From the NCBI GenBank assembly GCA_044336205.1, contig CP172318.1:930001-994000 (forward strand): DNA of 64,000 bases, written 5' to 3'. Both the position numbers and the translations under genes were made by a program. This document shows positions 9,111-17,161 of this stretch, piece by piece (positions within the stretch are counted from its first letter, which is position 1; each line of letters starts with the position of its first letter). Origin of the DNA: Ruoffia sp044336205 (lineage in GTDB: Bacteria; Bacillota; Bacilli; Lactobacillales; Aerococcaceae). The notes below the pieces were generated by a model. It was given only the letters and a program-made list of their open reading frames with translations, was not told the origin of the DNA and searched no databases.

Positions 9111-10427
9111 TTAACCTCTACTATCAAGTATTCTCGCTAGTTTTTTCATATTAATGCAAGCAAATGTGAGCCCTGCTTTGAACTCCATTAGCTCCGTCCC
9201 CACTAAATGGGTGTATCTAAAGCCGTGATGTTCCTTGGCAGTGCCAAATAGTCTTTCTATGGATTCTTTTCGTTGACGATATAAGTCTTTCATCCCGTCT
9301 TGATGTCGGATATCCTCGCAAGTTTCAAGGTCATCTTGCCAGACATGTCGTGTAATAACTCGATAATTATCATATCGTTCTTGATCTGATTTACTCGCTT
9401 GATATTCACGATATCCTTTACGGTTGGTAGTCTTATAATGATAGACAACATTATTTTCGTCTAAGTAACAATCAAAGTATTCATCATAAACGATGTCACG
9501 ATTTTCAGGTTTACGTCGTGGCCTTGTATACGGAAAGACTGGGGTGATGCCTTCATCGATTAAAAAATGTGCAATGGTGGGTGTTTTAAACCCGGCATCC
9601 GCAACGATATGAGAAGGATTATAATGAATGATTTTATTATAAATATGTGGAAATGCTTGAGAGTCATGAACATTCCCGCGATGCACACTGTAGCCTAACA
9701 CCCAACCGTTATGATCACAAGCTGTTTGAATATTGTACGCAAAAACTTGTTTGTGTTCACCTTTGTGAAACCAGCCTGCATCAGAATCATGTTTACTCGT
9801 CTTCTGATTTTTTAGTTCAGGCTCTGTCTCTTTATCTTTTAATGGTTTCTTACCATGAGCCTCACGATCATCTTGGATGGCTTCCATTAATTCATCCGCC
9901 ATCCACTTGGCTGAGACATGGACTTCTTTATTGACATATTTATGGCTATTGGCGCAAGCTTTAACATGTGTCCCGTCAATAAATACGTCATTGGTCTCAA
10001 CCAAACCAGCGTCCAGACACTGCTTTAAGATATTTGAAAAGATTTGTTCAGCTAAACTTGTCCCTTCGAAACGGCGTTTATAATTTTTTCCGAACGTTGA
10101 AAAGTGTGGGACGGGATCCGAAAGTGATAACCCTAGAAACCAACGATAGGCTACATTCACGCTAATATCTTGAATGGTCTGCCTCATACTTGGAATCCCA
10201 AACAAATACTGGATCATAGGAATTTTAATCAGTGTGAATGGATCAATACTAGGCCGCCCATTATCTTTGGAATATACTGACTCAACGATGTCATAAATAA
10301 AAGAAAAATCAATATACCTATCTATTTTACGAAGTAAATGATCTTGGGGAACTAAATCTTCTAAGGCATAAAAAGCAATTTGATTACGTGCTTCAAAAGC
10401 TTTACTATCTGCGTTTTTCGACATCAT
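9111..10427 (-). CDS. IS1182 family transposase
   Basis: DDE transposase of about 439 residues that moves the surrounding element. The N-terminal domain (LEDLVPQDHLLRKIDRYIDF, then GRPSIDPFTLIK) is the DUF772-type fold typical of IS1182/IS5-like enzymes. Catalytic-core candidates are D in VFIDGTHVKA, D in IVADAGFKT and E in KESIERLFGTAKEHHGF. The frame opens from a GTG at 10478, but a TATAAT box on the minus strand at about 10451-10456 lies inside that extension, so the ATG near 10427 (MMSKN) or 10433 is more likely the start. No frameshift or internal stop was seen, so it may be active. Confidence 0.9.
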   Translation of the reverse strand: MMSKNADSKAFEARNQIAFYALEDLVPQDHLLRKIDRYIDFSFIYDIVESVYSKDNGRPSIDPFTLIKIPMIQYLFGIPSMRQTIQDISVNVAYRWFLGLSLSDPVPHFSTFGKNYKRRFEGTSLAEQIFSNILKQCLDAGLVETNDVFIDGTHVKACANSHKYVNKEVHVSAKWMADELMEAIQDDREAHGKKPLKDKETEPELKNQKTSKHDSDAGWFHKGEHKQVFAYNIQTACDHNGWVLGYSVHRGNVHDSQAFPHIYNKIIHYNPSHIVADAGFKTPTIAHFLIDEGITPVFPYTRPRRKPENRDIVYDEYFDCYLDENNVVYHYKTTNRKGYREYQASKSDQERYDNYRVITRHVWQDDLETCEDIRHQDGMKDLYRQRKESIERLFGTAKEHHGFRYTHLVGTELMEFKAGLTFACINMKKLARILDSRG

Positions 10428-10498
10428 ACTCATCACCCGTTTTCTTTTTATTATACAGTAAAAAGCCTCCAAACTCACTTGATAACAGTGGTTTTGGA

Positions 10499-10541
10499 GA
10501 CTTTGTCTACAGTCTGAGTCTGAGACTCTTGTCTCAGACTT
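10499..10541. repeat. IS terminal inverted repeat (right)
   Basis: Partner of 8991-9033, with the same internal palindrome (AGTCTGAGAC type). The flanking bases here are not a T-run, so this end does not make a terminator. Confidence 0.85.
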
Positions 10542-10551
10542 AAACTAAAAC

Positions 10552-11193
10552 TTAGTAGTAATAGTAAGCACCTTCTGTAATAATAGATACAATATCGTGG
10601 ATACTCATATCTGAATTAATATCGAAATCACCAGCTTGGATGACCGAGTTTAAATCCCATTCGTCTAGCAAGCTTTGGAATTCAGTCGCAGAAGAAATAT
10701 AACCTTCAGCTTCTAAACGGTCGGCGATTTCTGATGAAGTTTCCCCTGAATTAATTGTAAAGCTTCCTTCAACATCAGGTTGTGCTTGCGCCACTTCACC
10801 AGATTCTACTGTTGATGCTTCCGTAGTATCTTCATTACTTTCTGATTCGTCATTATTATCTGCTGAACTAGCAGTGTCAGTATTACGATCACTTAATTGA
10901 GCTTTCAATGATTCATTGGCCTCAGTTAAGCTTGATATACTTTCTTGTAAAGCTGATTCATCTTGATTACTTGTTGCAGATAAACTTTCACTCATTGAGT
11001 CTCGCTCTGCTTGTAAAGAACTAATTTGTTCTTCATACTGGCTTACTTGAGCTGCATTACTGTTATTTAGCAGTGAGTTGACTTTAATACCTTCTACTGG
11101 CGACTGACCTTGTACAAAAATGGCAAAAGCAGCAGACAATATTCCGGCAGAAAGAAATCCGATTCCTAGGGAACGTAATGTGTTTTTATTCAT
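10552..11193 (-). CDS. Membrane-anchored coiled-coil protein with MltG-like C-terminal domain
   Basis: Protein of 213 residues. An N-terminal membrane segment (about residues 7-28) is followed by a helical coiled-coil stretch (about 50-100), an acidic Ser/Glu/Asp-rich linker, and a C-terminal block (about 142-213) beginning FTINSGETSSEIADRLEAEG. That block resembles the LysM-like subdomain at the start of MltG/YceG endolytic transglycosylases. The catalytic transglycosylase domain is absent, so I infer a peptidoglycan-binding or regulatory role, not an enzyme. It lies 14 bases after the DUF6115-like gene, with AAAGGAA before the start, and ends AYYYY just before the IS. Exact function unknown. 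Confidence 0.65.
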   Translation of the reverse strand: MNKNTLRSLGIGFLSAGILSAAFAIFVQGQSPVEGIKVNSLLNNSNAAQVSQYEEQISSLQAERDSMSESLSATSNQDESALQESISSLTEANESLKAQLSDRNTDTASSADNNDESESNEDTTEASTVESGEVAQAQPDVEGSFTINSGETSSEIADRLEAEGYISSATEFQSLLDEWDLNSVIQAGDFDINSDMSIHDIVSIITEGAYYYY

Positions 11194-11207
11194 TGAATGT
11201 TCCTTTC

Positions 11208-11606
11208 TTAACGATTTTCGATATAATCGTCAATTACTTTTTGAATCGTTACAGAGTTCAGTTGAACTTCTTGACTGATTTCATGCATAGTGTAACCTTG
11301 AGAATATAAGCGAATTATTTTCTCATGTTGTGAGTCTGAAACATCTTCAACCTCTTGTATATCAGCTACTTCTTCATCAATTATTTCATCCGCTTCACCA
11401 TACACTACCGTATTACTGTAAGGTAATTCTTGGTTTTTTTCTAATTCAGCTAAGCGTGTCTTGATTGAGTACAGTTCTTCAGACTGTTGAACTGAATATT
11501 CGCTAATTTGCTCTGCAACATCTTGGTCATCTCCTGCAAAAAATGATGCAACTAATAATATAATAGCTATTACTAGCAATGCAATGACTAATATCCAAAT
11601 GTCCAT
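11208..11606 (-). CDS. Small membrane protein with C-terminal HTH-like segment (DUF6115/SwrB-like)
   Basis: Protein of 132 residues: a single N-terminal membrane helix (about residues 3-24, very Ile/Leu/Val rich), a charged helical middle that may form a coiled coil, and a C-terminal helix-turn-helix-like segment (HEKIIRLYSQGYTMHEISQEV) like that of DUF6115/SwrB-type proteins of Bacilli. The start has AGAGGTG upstream. It is first in a two-gene minus-strand operon with the MltG-like protein, suggesting the two work together at the membrane. No function can be assigned with confidence. Confidence 0.6.
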   Translation of the reverse strand: MDIWILVIALLVIAIILLVASFFAGDDQDVAEQISEYSVQQSEELYSIKTRLAELEKNQELPYSNTVVYGEADEIIDEEVADIQEVEDVSDSQHEKIIRLYSQGYTMHEISQEVQLNSVTIQKVIDDYIENR

Positions 11607-11766
11607 AAAGCACCTCTTTCCATAGAATATATTCTTTCATTATCTAATTTTAACAAATCTATAACAACTTTCAACTTAAAGGGTATTACTTTTATATTAA
11701 ATATTCATCTTAACATAATGTATCAGTGGGTTAAGTAAAAAAATTTAACAAAATGGAAAAATATAT

Positions 11767-11794
11767 TTGTTAGTTTAACAATCTATGCTATAAT
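11767..11794 (+). promoter_or_regulatory. Predicted rpmG promoter
   Basis: TTGTTA (11767-11772), a 16-base spacer and TATAAT (11789-11794), 55 bases before the rpmG start. Confidence 0.65.
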
Positions 11795-11849
11795 ATTCAG
11801 GTATTGTATGAAAGATACAACAAAGCTCAATAAGTTTGGAGGGATAATA

Positions 11850-12002
11850 ATGCGCATTAATATTAATTTAGAATGTACTGAGTGTGGAGAACGTAATTAT
11901 TTAACGAACAAAAATCGTCGTAACAACCCTGATCGTTTAGAGAAAAATAAATATTGCCCTCGTGATCGAAAAGTTACGCTTCACAGAGAAGTTAAAAAAT
12001 AA
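11850..12002 (+). CDS. rpmG: 50S ribosomal protein L33
   Basis: Small basic protein of the large ribosomal subunit, 50 residues. The frame is open from 11808, but the ATG at 11850 follows TTTGGAGGG and gives the standard L33 start MRININLECTECGERNY. The first Cys pair (CTEC) is present. The second pair found in zinc-binding L33 is reduced to CPRD, the form also seen in one of the Bacillus L33 paralogues, so this copy probably does not hold zinc. It is a single gene with its own promoter and terminator. Confidence 0.95.
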   Translation: MRININLECTECGERNYLTNKNRRNNPDRLEKNKYCPRDRKVTLHREVKK

Positions 12003-12009
12003 TTTATAT

Positions 12010-12051
12010 AAAGTAGTGATATACGAGAAATCAAGTTATCACTACTTTTTT
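12010..12051 (+). terminator. rpmG terminator
   Basis: AAAGTAGTGATA (12010-12021) pairs exactly with TATCACTACTTT (12037-12048), followed by a T-run to 12051. Confidence 0.85.
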
Positions 12052-12289
12052 ATTTATATATTTCTTCAATGACGTTCTTTACTGTTGATTAAACTATGGT
12101 AGAATACATATATACAATTTAGAGAACGGATACATTGGTATTGTAGTGCATTAGGATAAATATTTTACTCAAACTTTTCAAGCTTTAATTTAACGAAGAG
12201 TTCATTATTTTTTCCTATAATTTTTATTATGCGTTTTTTGCAAAGCTTAGTTAATGAATGAACTGTTTATTGGCAGTAAGGAGTAATAT

Positions 12290-12985
12290 ATGAGCAATCA
12301 GTATAAAGTTTACAATCAAACAATACCTACCCCTTTTATGACATACATTTTCTTGGCGTTGAATGTTGCTGTTTATGTATATATGGTTTTAAGATATAAC
12401 ACAACCACAAACTCCATGGTACTATTAGAAGTAGGAGCTAATTTCACGCCGGCAGTCGTTTTATCTAATGAATGGTGGCGGCTAATTACTGCTGCCTTTA
12501 TCCACATTGGTTTTTCTCACTTGTTAATGAATTGCTTAACACTTTACTTCTTAGGGGTCGAGTTAGAGATACTACATGGCCACTGGGTTTTTGCTATTAT
12601 TTATCTAGTATCGGCTATTGGTGGGAATTTATTCTCTTTCGCGTTTAATATAAACATATCTGCTGGTGCCTCTACCGCTATATTTGGGATGTTTGCGAGT
12701 TATTTAGTATTATCGTATATGAACCCAGAATCTCAATTATTAAAGCAAAGAGCCAACACCTTTACTATATTATTAGTCTTAAACTTTTTAAATGGAATTT
12801 TTTCGACAGATGTAGATAACTGGGGACATTTTGGTGGGGCAATGTTCGGTGCGATTATTACCTATGGGATAGGTAGAAGTACTCAATCTAGTTCTAAAAT
12901 TAAAAGAGCCCTGCTTGTTTTTCTTCTTTTAGGTGGTTTAACGATATTTCTCATCATGATTGGGAGAAATACAATATTAGGATAA
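12290..12985 (+). CDS. Rhomboid family intramembrane serine protease
   Basis: Polytopic membrane protease (231 residues) that cleaves substrates within the bilayer. The catalytic dyad is visible: S128 in GASTAIFGM and H180 in WGHFGGAMFG. The N-terminal WWRLITAAFIHIGFSHLLMN is the conserved first-loop region with the HxxxN oxyanion motif. Six or seven hydrophobic segments are apparent. The start follows AAGGAG. It is 13 bases from glcK; the same rhomboid-glucokinase neighbourhood occurs in Bacillus (gluP region), which supports common descent. Substrate unknown. The 287-base leader holds the rpmG terminator and AT-rich sequence with a TATAAT at 12216-12221. Confidence 0.93.
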   Translation: MSNQYKVYNQTIPTPFMTYIFLALNVAVYVYMVLRYNTTTNSMVLLEVGANFTPAVVLSNEWWRLITAAFIHIGFSHLLMNCLTLYFLGVELEILHGHWVFAIIYLVSAIGGNLFSFAFNINISAGASTAIFGMFASYLVLSYMNPESQLLKQRANTFTILLVLNFLNGIFSTDVDNWGHFGGAMFGAIITYGIGRSTQSSSKIKRALLVFLLLGGLTIFLIMIGRNTILG

Positions 12986-12998
12986 GGAGTTAACGAGA

Positions 12999-13985
12999 AT
13001 GAAAAAACACATTATTGCAATTGATTTGGGTGGAACTTCTGCGAAGTTAGCTTTGATGGACTTAGAAGGTCAAATACTTGAAAAATGGAGTGTAGTGACT
13101 GATAAAAATAATAAAGGGCAGGTGATTGTTCCAAATCTCATTAATTCAATCCAAGAAAAATTGATTGACTTCAATCTGACAACGAATGATATACTTGGAA
13201 TCGGAATGGGAAGTCCTGGGAGTGTCAACCATATTGATAAGACCGTGATCGGTGCATATAATTTAAATTGGACTGAAAAACAATTAATTGGTAAGGCTTT
13301 TGAAGAAGCATTTTCAATACCATTCTATATTGAAAATGATGCCAATATCGCCGCAATGGGCGAGCAGTGGAAAGGTGCCGGTAATAATGACAAAGATGTT
13401 GTGATGGTCACCTTAGGGACAGGTGTAGGTGGTGGGATTGTCGTTGAAGGTGAACTTCTTCACGGATCGACGGGAACTGCCGGTGAGATTGGTCATATTA
13501 CGGTAGACCCTGATAGTATGATTGAGTGTACTTGTGGTAAACGAGGATGTTTAGAAGCGGTGGCTTCTGCAACAGGTATTGTAAATCTAGCTATTCATTA
13601 CTTAGCGAACTATGATGGAGAAACAGCCTTAAAAGACCTTCTACAAGAAGAAGACGTACTCAGTTCAAAAGATATATTCTCTTATGCGGCAAAAGGTGAT
13701 GAGTTGTCGTCATTTATTGTTGACAAGTTCTGTAAGTATCTTGGTCTTGCAGTGTCACACCTTGCTAATACTTTGAATCCTAGCAAGATTGTATTAGGTG
13801 GTGGAGTATCACAGGCTGGGGAAGTATTGAGAAGTAAAGTAGACCAATATAGTAAGGAATTTATGTTCCCTACAATACGACCAGTTACTGAAATAGTGAT
13901 TGCTAAATTAGGAAATGATGCTGGTGTTTATGGGGCGTGTAAAGTAGTATTAAATGAACAAAGTAAAGAGGAGTTAGTCGGTTAA
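12999..13985 (+). CDS. glcK: Glucokinase (ROK family)
   Basis: Phosphorylates glucose to glucose-6-phosphate with ATP in the cytosol, feeding both glycolysis (pfkA, pyk) and zwf. The 328 residues have the N-terminal phosphate-binding DLGGTSAKLALMD, GTGVGGGIV, and the ROK zinc motif CTCGKRGCLEA. Length is normal for Firmicutes GlcK. The start follows AAGGAG. It is cotranscribed with rhomboid upstream (13 bases) and overlaps the rhodanese gene downstream by one base (TAATG), indicating translational coupling. Confidence 0.95.
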   Translation: MKKHIIAIDLGGTSAKLALMDLEGQILEKWSVVTDKNNKGQVIVPNLINSIQEKLIDFNLTTNDILGIGMGSPGSVNHIDKTVIGAYNLNWTEKQLIGKAFEEAFSIPFYIENDANIAAMGEQWKGAGNNDKDVVMVTLGTGVGGGIVVEGELLHGSTGTAGEIGHITVDPDSMIECTCGKRGCLEAVASATGIVNLAIHYLANYDGETALKDLLQEEDVLSSKDIFSYAAKGDELSSFIVDKFCKYLGLAVSHLANTLNPSKIVLGGGVSQAGEVLRSKVDQYSKEFMFPTIRPVTEIVIAKLGNDAGVYGACKVVLNEQSKEELVG

Positions 13986-14380
13986 TGAATATTTTAATGT
14001 TTCTATTCGCATTAATAGTTATTGCAATGGTTGGTTACGGAATCTATCTATTAGTACTTTGGATAATGCGTAAGCAATCTGCAGTAATGGTTGACAGTCA
14101 AGAAATTCGTGAAAATATGAGGAGAAACCAAGTTGTAGATGTAAGAGAGACAAGTGAGTTTAATGCAAACCACATACTTGGTGCAAGAAATATTCCTATG
14201 TCTCAGTTTAAACAACGCTTCCAAGAGATTCGTAAAGATCAAGCTGTATATTTATACGATGATGCATTAAACTATGCGTCACGAGCTGCTAATATCTTAA
14301 AAAAAGAAGGCTATGATAAGATTTATATCTTAGATGGCGGTTTTTCAAAGTGGACAGGAAAAGTTAAATCTGAACTTTAA
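13985..14380 (+). CDS. Membrane-anchored rhodanese-like protein without catalytic cysteine
   Basis: Protein of 131 residues: an N-terminal membrane helix (about residues 2-27) and a rhodanese-like domain (about 35-130) with NQVVDVRETSEFNANHILGA and ILDGGFSKW. In active rhodaneses the loop before the second helix holds a cysteine that carries the persulfide; here it reads LYDDALNYASRAA, with Asp where Cys is expected. Sulfur transfer is therefore unlikely, and a binding or structural role is inferred. The start codon overlaps the glcK stop. Its terminator is shared with the small membrane gene on the other strand. Confidence 0.8.
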   Translation: MNILMFLFALIVIAMVGYGIYLLVLWIMRKQSAVMVDSQEIRENMRRNQVVDVRETSEFNANHILGARNIPMSQFKQRFQEIRKDQAVYLYDDALNYASRAANILKKEGYDKIYILDGGFSKWTGKVKSEL

Positions 14381-14390
14381 ATAAAAAATA

Positions 14391-14436
14391 GCTCAAACAC
14401 TTAATTTGACCATGAATTAAGTGTTTGAGCTTTTTT
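14391..14436. terminator. Bidirectional terminator
   Basis: GCTCAAACACTTAATT (14391-14406) pairs perfectly with AATTAAGTGTTTGAGC (14415-14430). A T-run follows on the plus strand and an A-run precedes, so both convergent transcripts can end here. The stop codon of the 51-residue minus-strand gene lies at its edge. Confidence 0.9.
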
Positions 14437-14590
14437 AGAAGCTAGATAAACTAACTAGTAAGCTGATGATGACAGAAGATACAATGGCTAAAACCATTAT
14501 TAGAGCTGAAAATTTAATATATTTTTCTCGTTTAGTTTTTTTCTTTGTAGATTTTGCTAATTTATTATAATTAATATTGTTTCTATTCAT
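14435..14590 (-). CDS. Small single-pass membrane protein, 51 residues
   Basis: Short reading frame of 51 residues with a clear ribosome-binding site, AAGGAGTGA, about nine bases before ATG 14590-14588. The N-terminal half is basic and hydrophilic (MNRNNINYNKLAKSTKKKTK). The second half is one hydrophobic helix (about residues 27-48), followed by a stop next to the bidirectional terminator. Size and plan resemble the short DUF4044-type proteins of Lactobacillales, but I cannot confirm that. The start signal, the coherent transmembrane plan and the shared terminator make it a likely real gene. Confidence 0.65.
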   Translation of the reverse strand: MNRNNINYNKLAKSTKKKTKREKYIKFSALIMVLAIVSSVIISLLVSLSSF

Positions 14591-14800
14591 GAAAGACTTC
14601 ACTCCTTAATGTTTATTATATGCTTCTAATATAAATGGGTCAAATGAATAATTTATGAATGTCAGACTTTCTTATTTCAATAAAAGTGATTTTCAGTTAA
14701 TTATTAACGAATATGAGTAAATAATGATTATTGCAGAAAAAACTAATCATATCTTTAAAAACATAGACAAATCCTTTTATATTTGTGCAGACTTTGCTAT

Positions 14801-14806
14801 TATAAT
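14801..14806 (+). promoter_or_regulatory. -10 box for gnd
   Basis: TATAAT at 14801-14806, twelve bases before the AAGGAGG ribosome-binding site (14818-14824). No good -35 match was seen. It excludes the longer gnd frame opening at 14783. Confidence 0.5.
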
Positions 14807-14833
14807 AGGGTAAACATAAGGAGGCAAACTAAT

Positions 14834-16276
14834 ATGACAAAACAACAAGTCGGTGTAGTAGGTATGGCCGTGATGGGTCGTAACATTGCATTAAACATTG
14901 AAAGTCGTGGTTATTCGGTTGCATTATATAATCGTACAGATTGGAAAACAACCGAAGTCGTGGATGAAAATCCAGATAAGCAATTAAAAGCGACTTACAG
15001 CATTGAAGAATTTATTGATTCATTAGAAAAGCCAAGAAAAATATTATTAATGGTTCAAGCTGGTAAAGGAACAGATGCGACGATTGAAAACTTATTACCT
15101 CATCTTGATGAAGGAGACATCCTAATTGATGGTGGAAATACTTATTATAAAGACACTATTCGTCGTAATGAATACTTAGCGAATTCAGGTGTAAACTTTA
15201 TTGGGACAGGTATCTCTGGTGGAGAAGAAGGGGCTCGCTTCGGACCTTCAATTATGCCTGGTGGACAAAAAGAAGCTTATGAATTAGTTAAAGATATTCT
15301 TGAAGCTATTTCAGCTAAAGCTGATGATGGGGCACCTTGTGTGACTTATATTGGACCGAACGGTGCAGGTCACTACGTAAAAATGGTTCACAACGGAATC
15401 GAATACGGAGACATGCAACTTATTGCGGAGTCGTATGATATTATGCATCGCGGTCTAGGCTTATCTGCTCAAGAAATTGGTGAAATCTTCACCGAGTGGA
15501 ATAATGGTGAGTTAGATAGTTTCTTAATGGATATTACAGCTCAAATCCTAAAAACAGACGATCCAGACACAGGTAAACCAATGGTCGATGTTATTATGGA
15601 CCGTGCAGGGAACAAAGGAACAGGAAAATGGACATCACAAAGTGCCTTAGACTTAGGTGAGCCATTATCATTAATTACTGAATCCGTGTTTGCTCGTTTC
15701 ATATCTGCTCAAAAAGACCAACGAATTAAAGCGAGCCAGATTATTCCTTCAATGGATAGCCAGATTAACCTATCGGACGAAGAGAAAGCAGACTTTATTC
15801 AAGCGATTCGCGAAGCTCTATACTTCAGTAAGATTATGAGTTATGCGCAAGGATTTGCGCAATTACGTGCAGCGAGTGAAGAGAACGAGTGGGATTTACC
15901 TTATGGTGAGATCGCAAAGATTTGGCGAGAAGGATGTATCATTCGTGCGAAATTCTTACAAAACATTACCGATGCGTATGAAAATAATCCTCAATTAGAT
16001 AACTTAATGTTAGATGATTATTTCTTAGAAATTATTGCTAAGAATCATACATCGGTTCGAAAAGTATTGTCTAAATCCATCGAATCAGGTATTCCAGCAC
16101 CAACATTCTCTGCAGCGATTGCCTACTATGATTCATACCGTTCAGCCGTTTTACCTGCTAATATTATTCAAGCACAACGTGACTTCTTTGGTGCTCACAC
16201 CTATAACCGTGTAGATAAAGAAGGAACCTTCCATTTCTTATGGAACGAAGGAAAAGAAGAAGAAATTACTTGGTAA
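14834..16276 (+). CDS. gnd: 6-phosphogluconate dehydrogenase, decarboxylating
   Basis: Third enzyme of the oxidative pentose phosphate pathway: converts 6-phosphogluconate to ribulose-5-phosphate, CO2 and NADPH in the cytosol. ATG 14834 follows AAGGAGG and gives 480 residues. Visible motifs are the dinucleotide-binding GVVGMAVMGRNIALN, the substrate loop GISGGEEGARFGPSIMPGG and the catalytic GHYVKMVHNGIEYGDMQ, with Lys as general base. Length is typical. It is a single gene with its own promoter; zwf is encoded at the left edge of the window. Confidence 0.97.
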   Translation: MTKQQVGVVGMAVMGRNIALNIESRGYSVALYNRTDWKTTEVVDENPDKQLKATYSIEEFIDSLEKPRKILLMVQAGKGTDATIENLLPHLDEGDILIDGGNTYYKDTIRRNEYLANSGVNFIGTGISGGEEGARFGPSIMPGGQKEAYELVKDILEAISAKADDGAPCVTYIGPNGAGHYVKMVHNGIEYGDMQLIAESYDIMHRGLGLSAQEIGEIFTEWNNGELDSFLMDITAQILKTDDPDTGKPMVDVIMDRAGNKGTGKWTSQSALDLGEPLSLITESVFARFISAQKDQRIKASQIIPSMDSQINLSDEEKADFIQAIREALYFSKIMSYAQGFAQLRAASEENEWDLPYGEIAKIWREGCIIRAKFLQNITDAYENNPQLDNLMLDDYFLEIIAKNHTSVRKVLSKSIESGIPAPTFSAAIAYYDSYRSAVLPANIIQAQRDFFGAHTYNRVDKEGTFHFLWNEGKEEEITW

Positions 16277-16305
16277 AATAGAATGATTTTCAATAATTTT
16301 TGTGT

Positions 16306-16334
16306 AAGGGCCGTCCATAAAAAGTTCGGTCCTT
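16306..16334 (+). terminator. Probable weak gnd terminator
   Basis: AAGGGCCG (16306-16313) pairs with CGGTCCTT (16327-16334) with one G-U pair. The following bases (ATTTATCTTTTAT) are T-rich but not a clean run. Confidence 0.5.
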
Positions 16335-16459
16335 ATTTATCTTTTATATATTTGAGTTTTCTAATTAAATGAGAAACTACCAACTAAATAGTAGCAATAT
16401 AACATTTTTTTGTGTAGAATTAATAAGGAAGTAATTAGAAAAGTTAAGGAGGATAAGGA

Positions 16460-17160
16460 ATGAGTGAAGAAAACAAACAAAGAGTTTTAATTATTGAAGA
16501 TGAAAAAACTTAGCACGATTCGTCGATTTAGAATTAAAACACGAAGGTTATGAGACCGAGATACGTTATGATGGACGTAGTGGATTAGATACAGCTTTAA
16601 ATGAGGATTGGGATGTCATTCTTTTGGATTTAATGCTACCAGAACTTAATGGATTAGAAGTTTGTCGACGTATTCGTCCAGTCAAAGATACGCCCATTAT
16701 TATTATGACTGCGAGAGATTCGGTTATCGACCGAGTTTCTGGACTAGATCAAGGGGCCGACGATTATATTGTAAAACCATTTGCAATTGAGGAGTTATTA
16801 GCTAGATTACGTGCTTTATTCCGTCGAATTGATCATGAAGATGAGCAACGTGCACAACAACAGCCTACTGTAAAATATCGTGATTTAACAGTAGAAAAGG
16901 CTAACCGTATCGTTAAACGTGGTGACGAAGTAATTGACCTAACAAAACGTGAGTACGAATTACTACTTTATTTAATGGAAAATATCAACATGGTTATGTC
17001 GCGAGACGTTCTTTTAGACAAAGTATGGGGATATAAATCAGAAGTAGAAACAAACGTAGTCGACGTTTATATTCGATACTTGCGTAATAAAATTGATGTG
17101 CCAGGTCAGGATAGTTATATTCAGACTGTTCGTGGAACTGGTTATGTCATGAGAAACTAG
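16460..17160 (+). pseudogene. OmpR-family response regulator, LisR/CovR/ArlR type, apparent frameshift
   Basis: DNA-binding response regulator partnered with the kinase that follows. ATG 16460, after GGAGGATAAGG, starts MSEENKQRVLIIEDEK, then meets TAG at 16511. One extra A in the run at 16503-16508 would restore NLARFVDLELKHEG and join the long downstream frame. That frame has the phosphorylation region ILLDLMLPELNGLEVCRR, MTARDS, the switch lysine in DDYIVKPFAIEELLARL, and a winged-helix domain ending YIQTVRGTGYVMRN. Without correction only a product lacking the N-terminal acidic residues could be made. It is either a sequence error, true inactivation, or slippage at the A-run. Confidence 0.85.
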
Positions 17161-17161
17161 T

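Larger units (their letters stand above)
8991..10541 (-). mobile_element. Complete IS1182-family insertion sequence
   Basis: A 1551-base element bounded by 43-base inverted repeats (8991-9033 and 10499-10541) that differ at only a few bases. It encodes one apparently intact DDE transposase on the minus strand. Its right edge lies ten bases past the stop codon of the MltG-like gene, in the space between two convergent genes, so no coding sequence is interrupted. I could not identify a clear target-site duplication. Family assignment comes from the transposase type and size; the element name is unknown. Confidence 0.85.

Noticed and set aside
10428..10478. Transposase N-terminal extension from GTG 10478
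   Set aside because: It overlaps the likely -10 box and has no ribosome-binding site; the usual family start is near 10427.
11850..12002. Loss of the second Cys pair in L33
   Set aside because: A CPRD-type L33 is a known normal form in Bacilli, so it is not a novelty.
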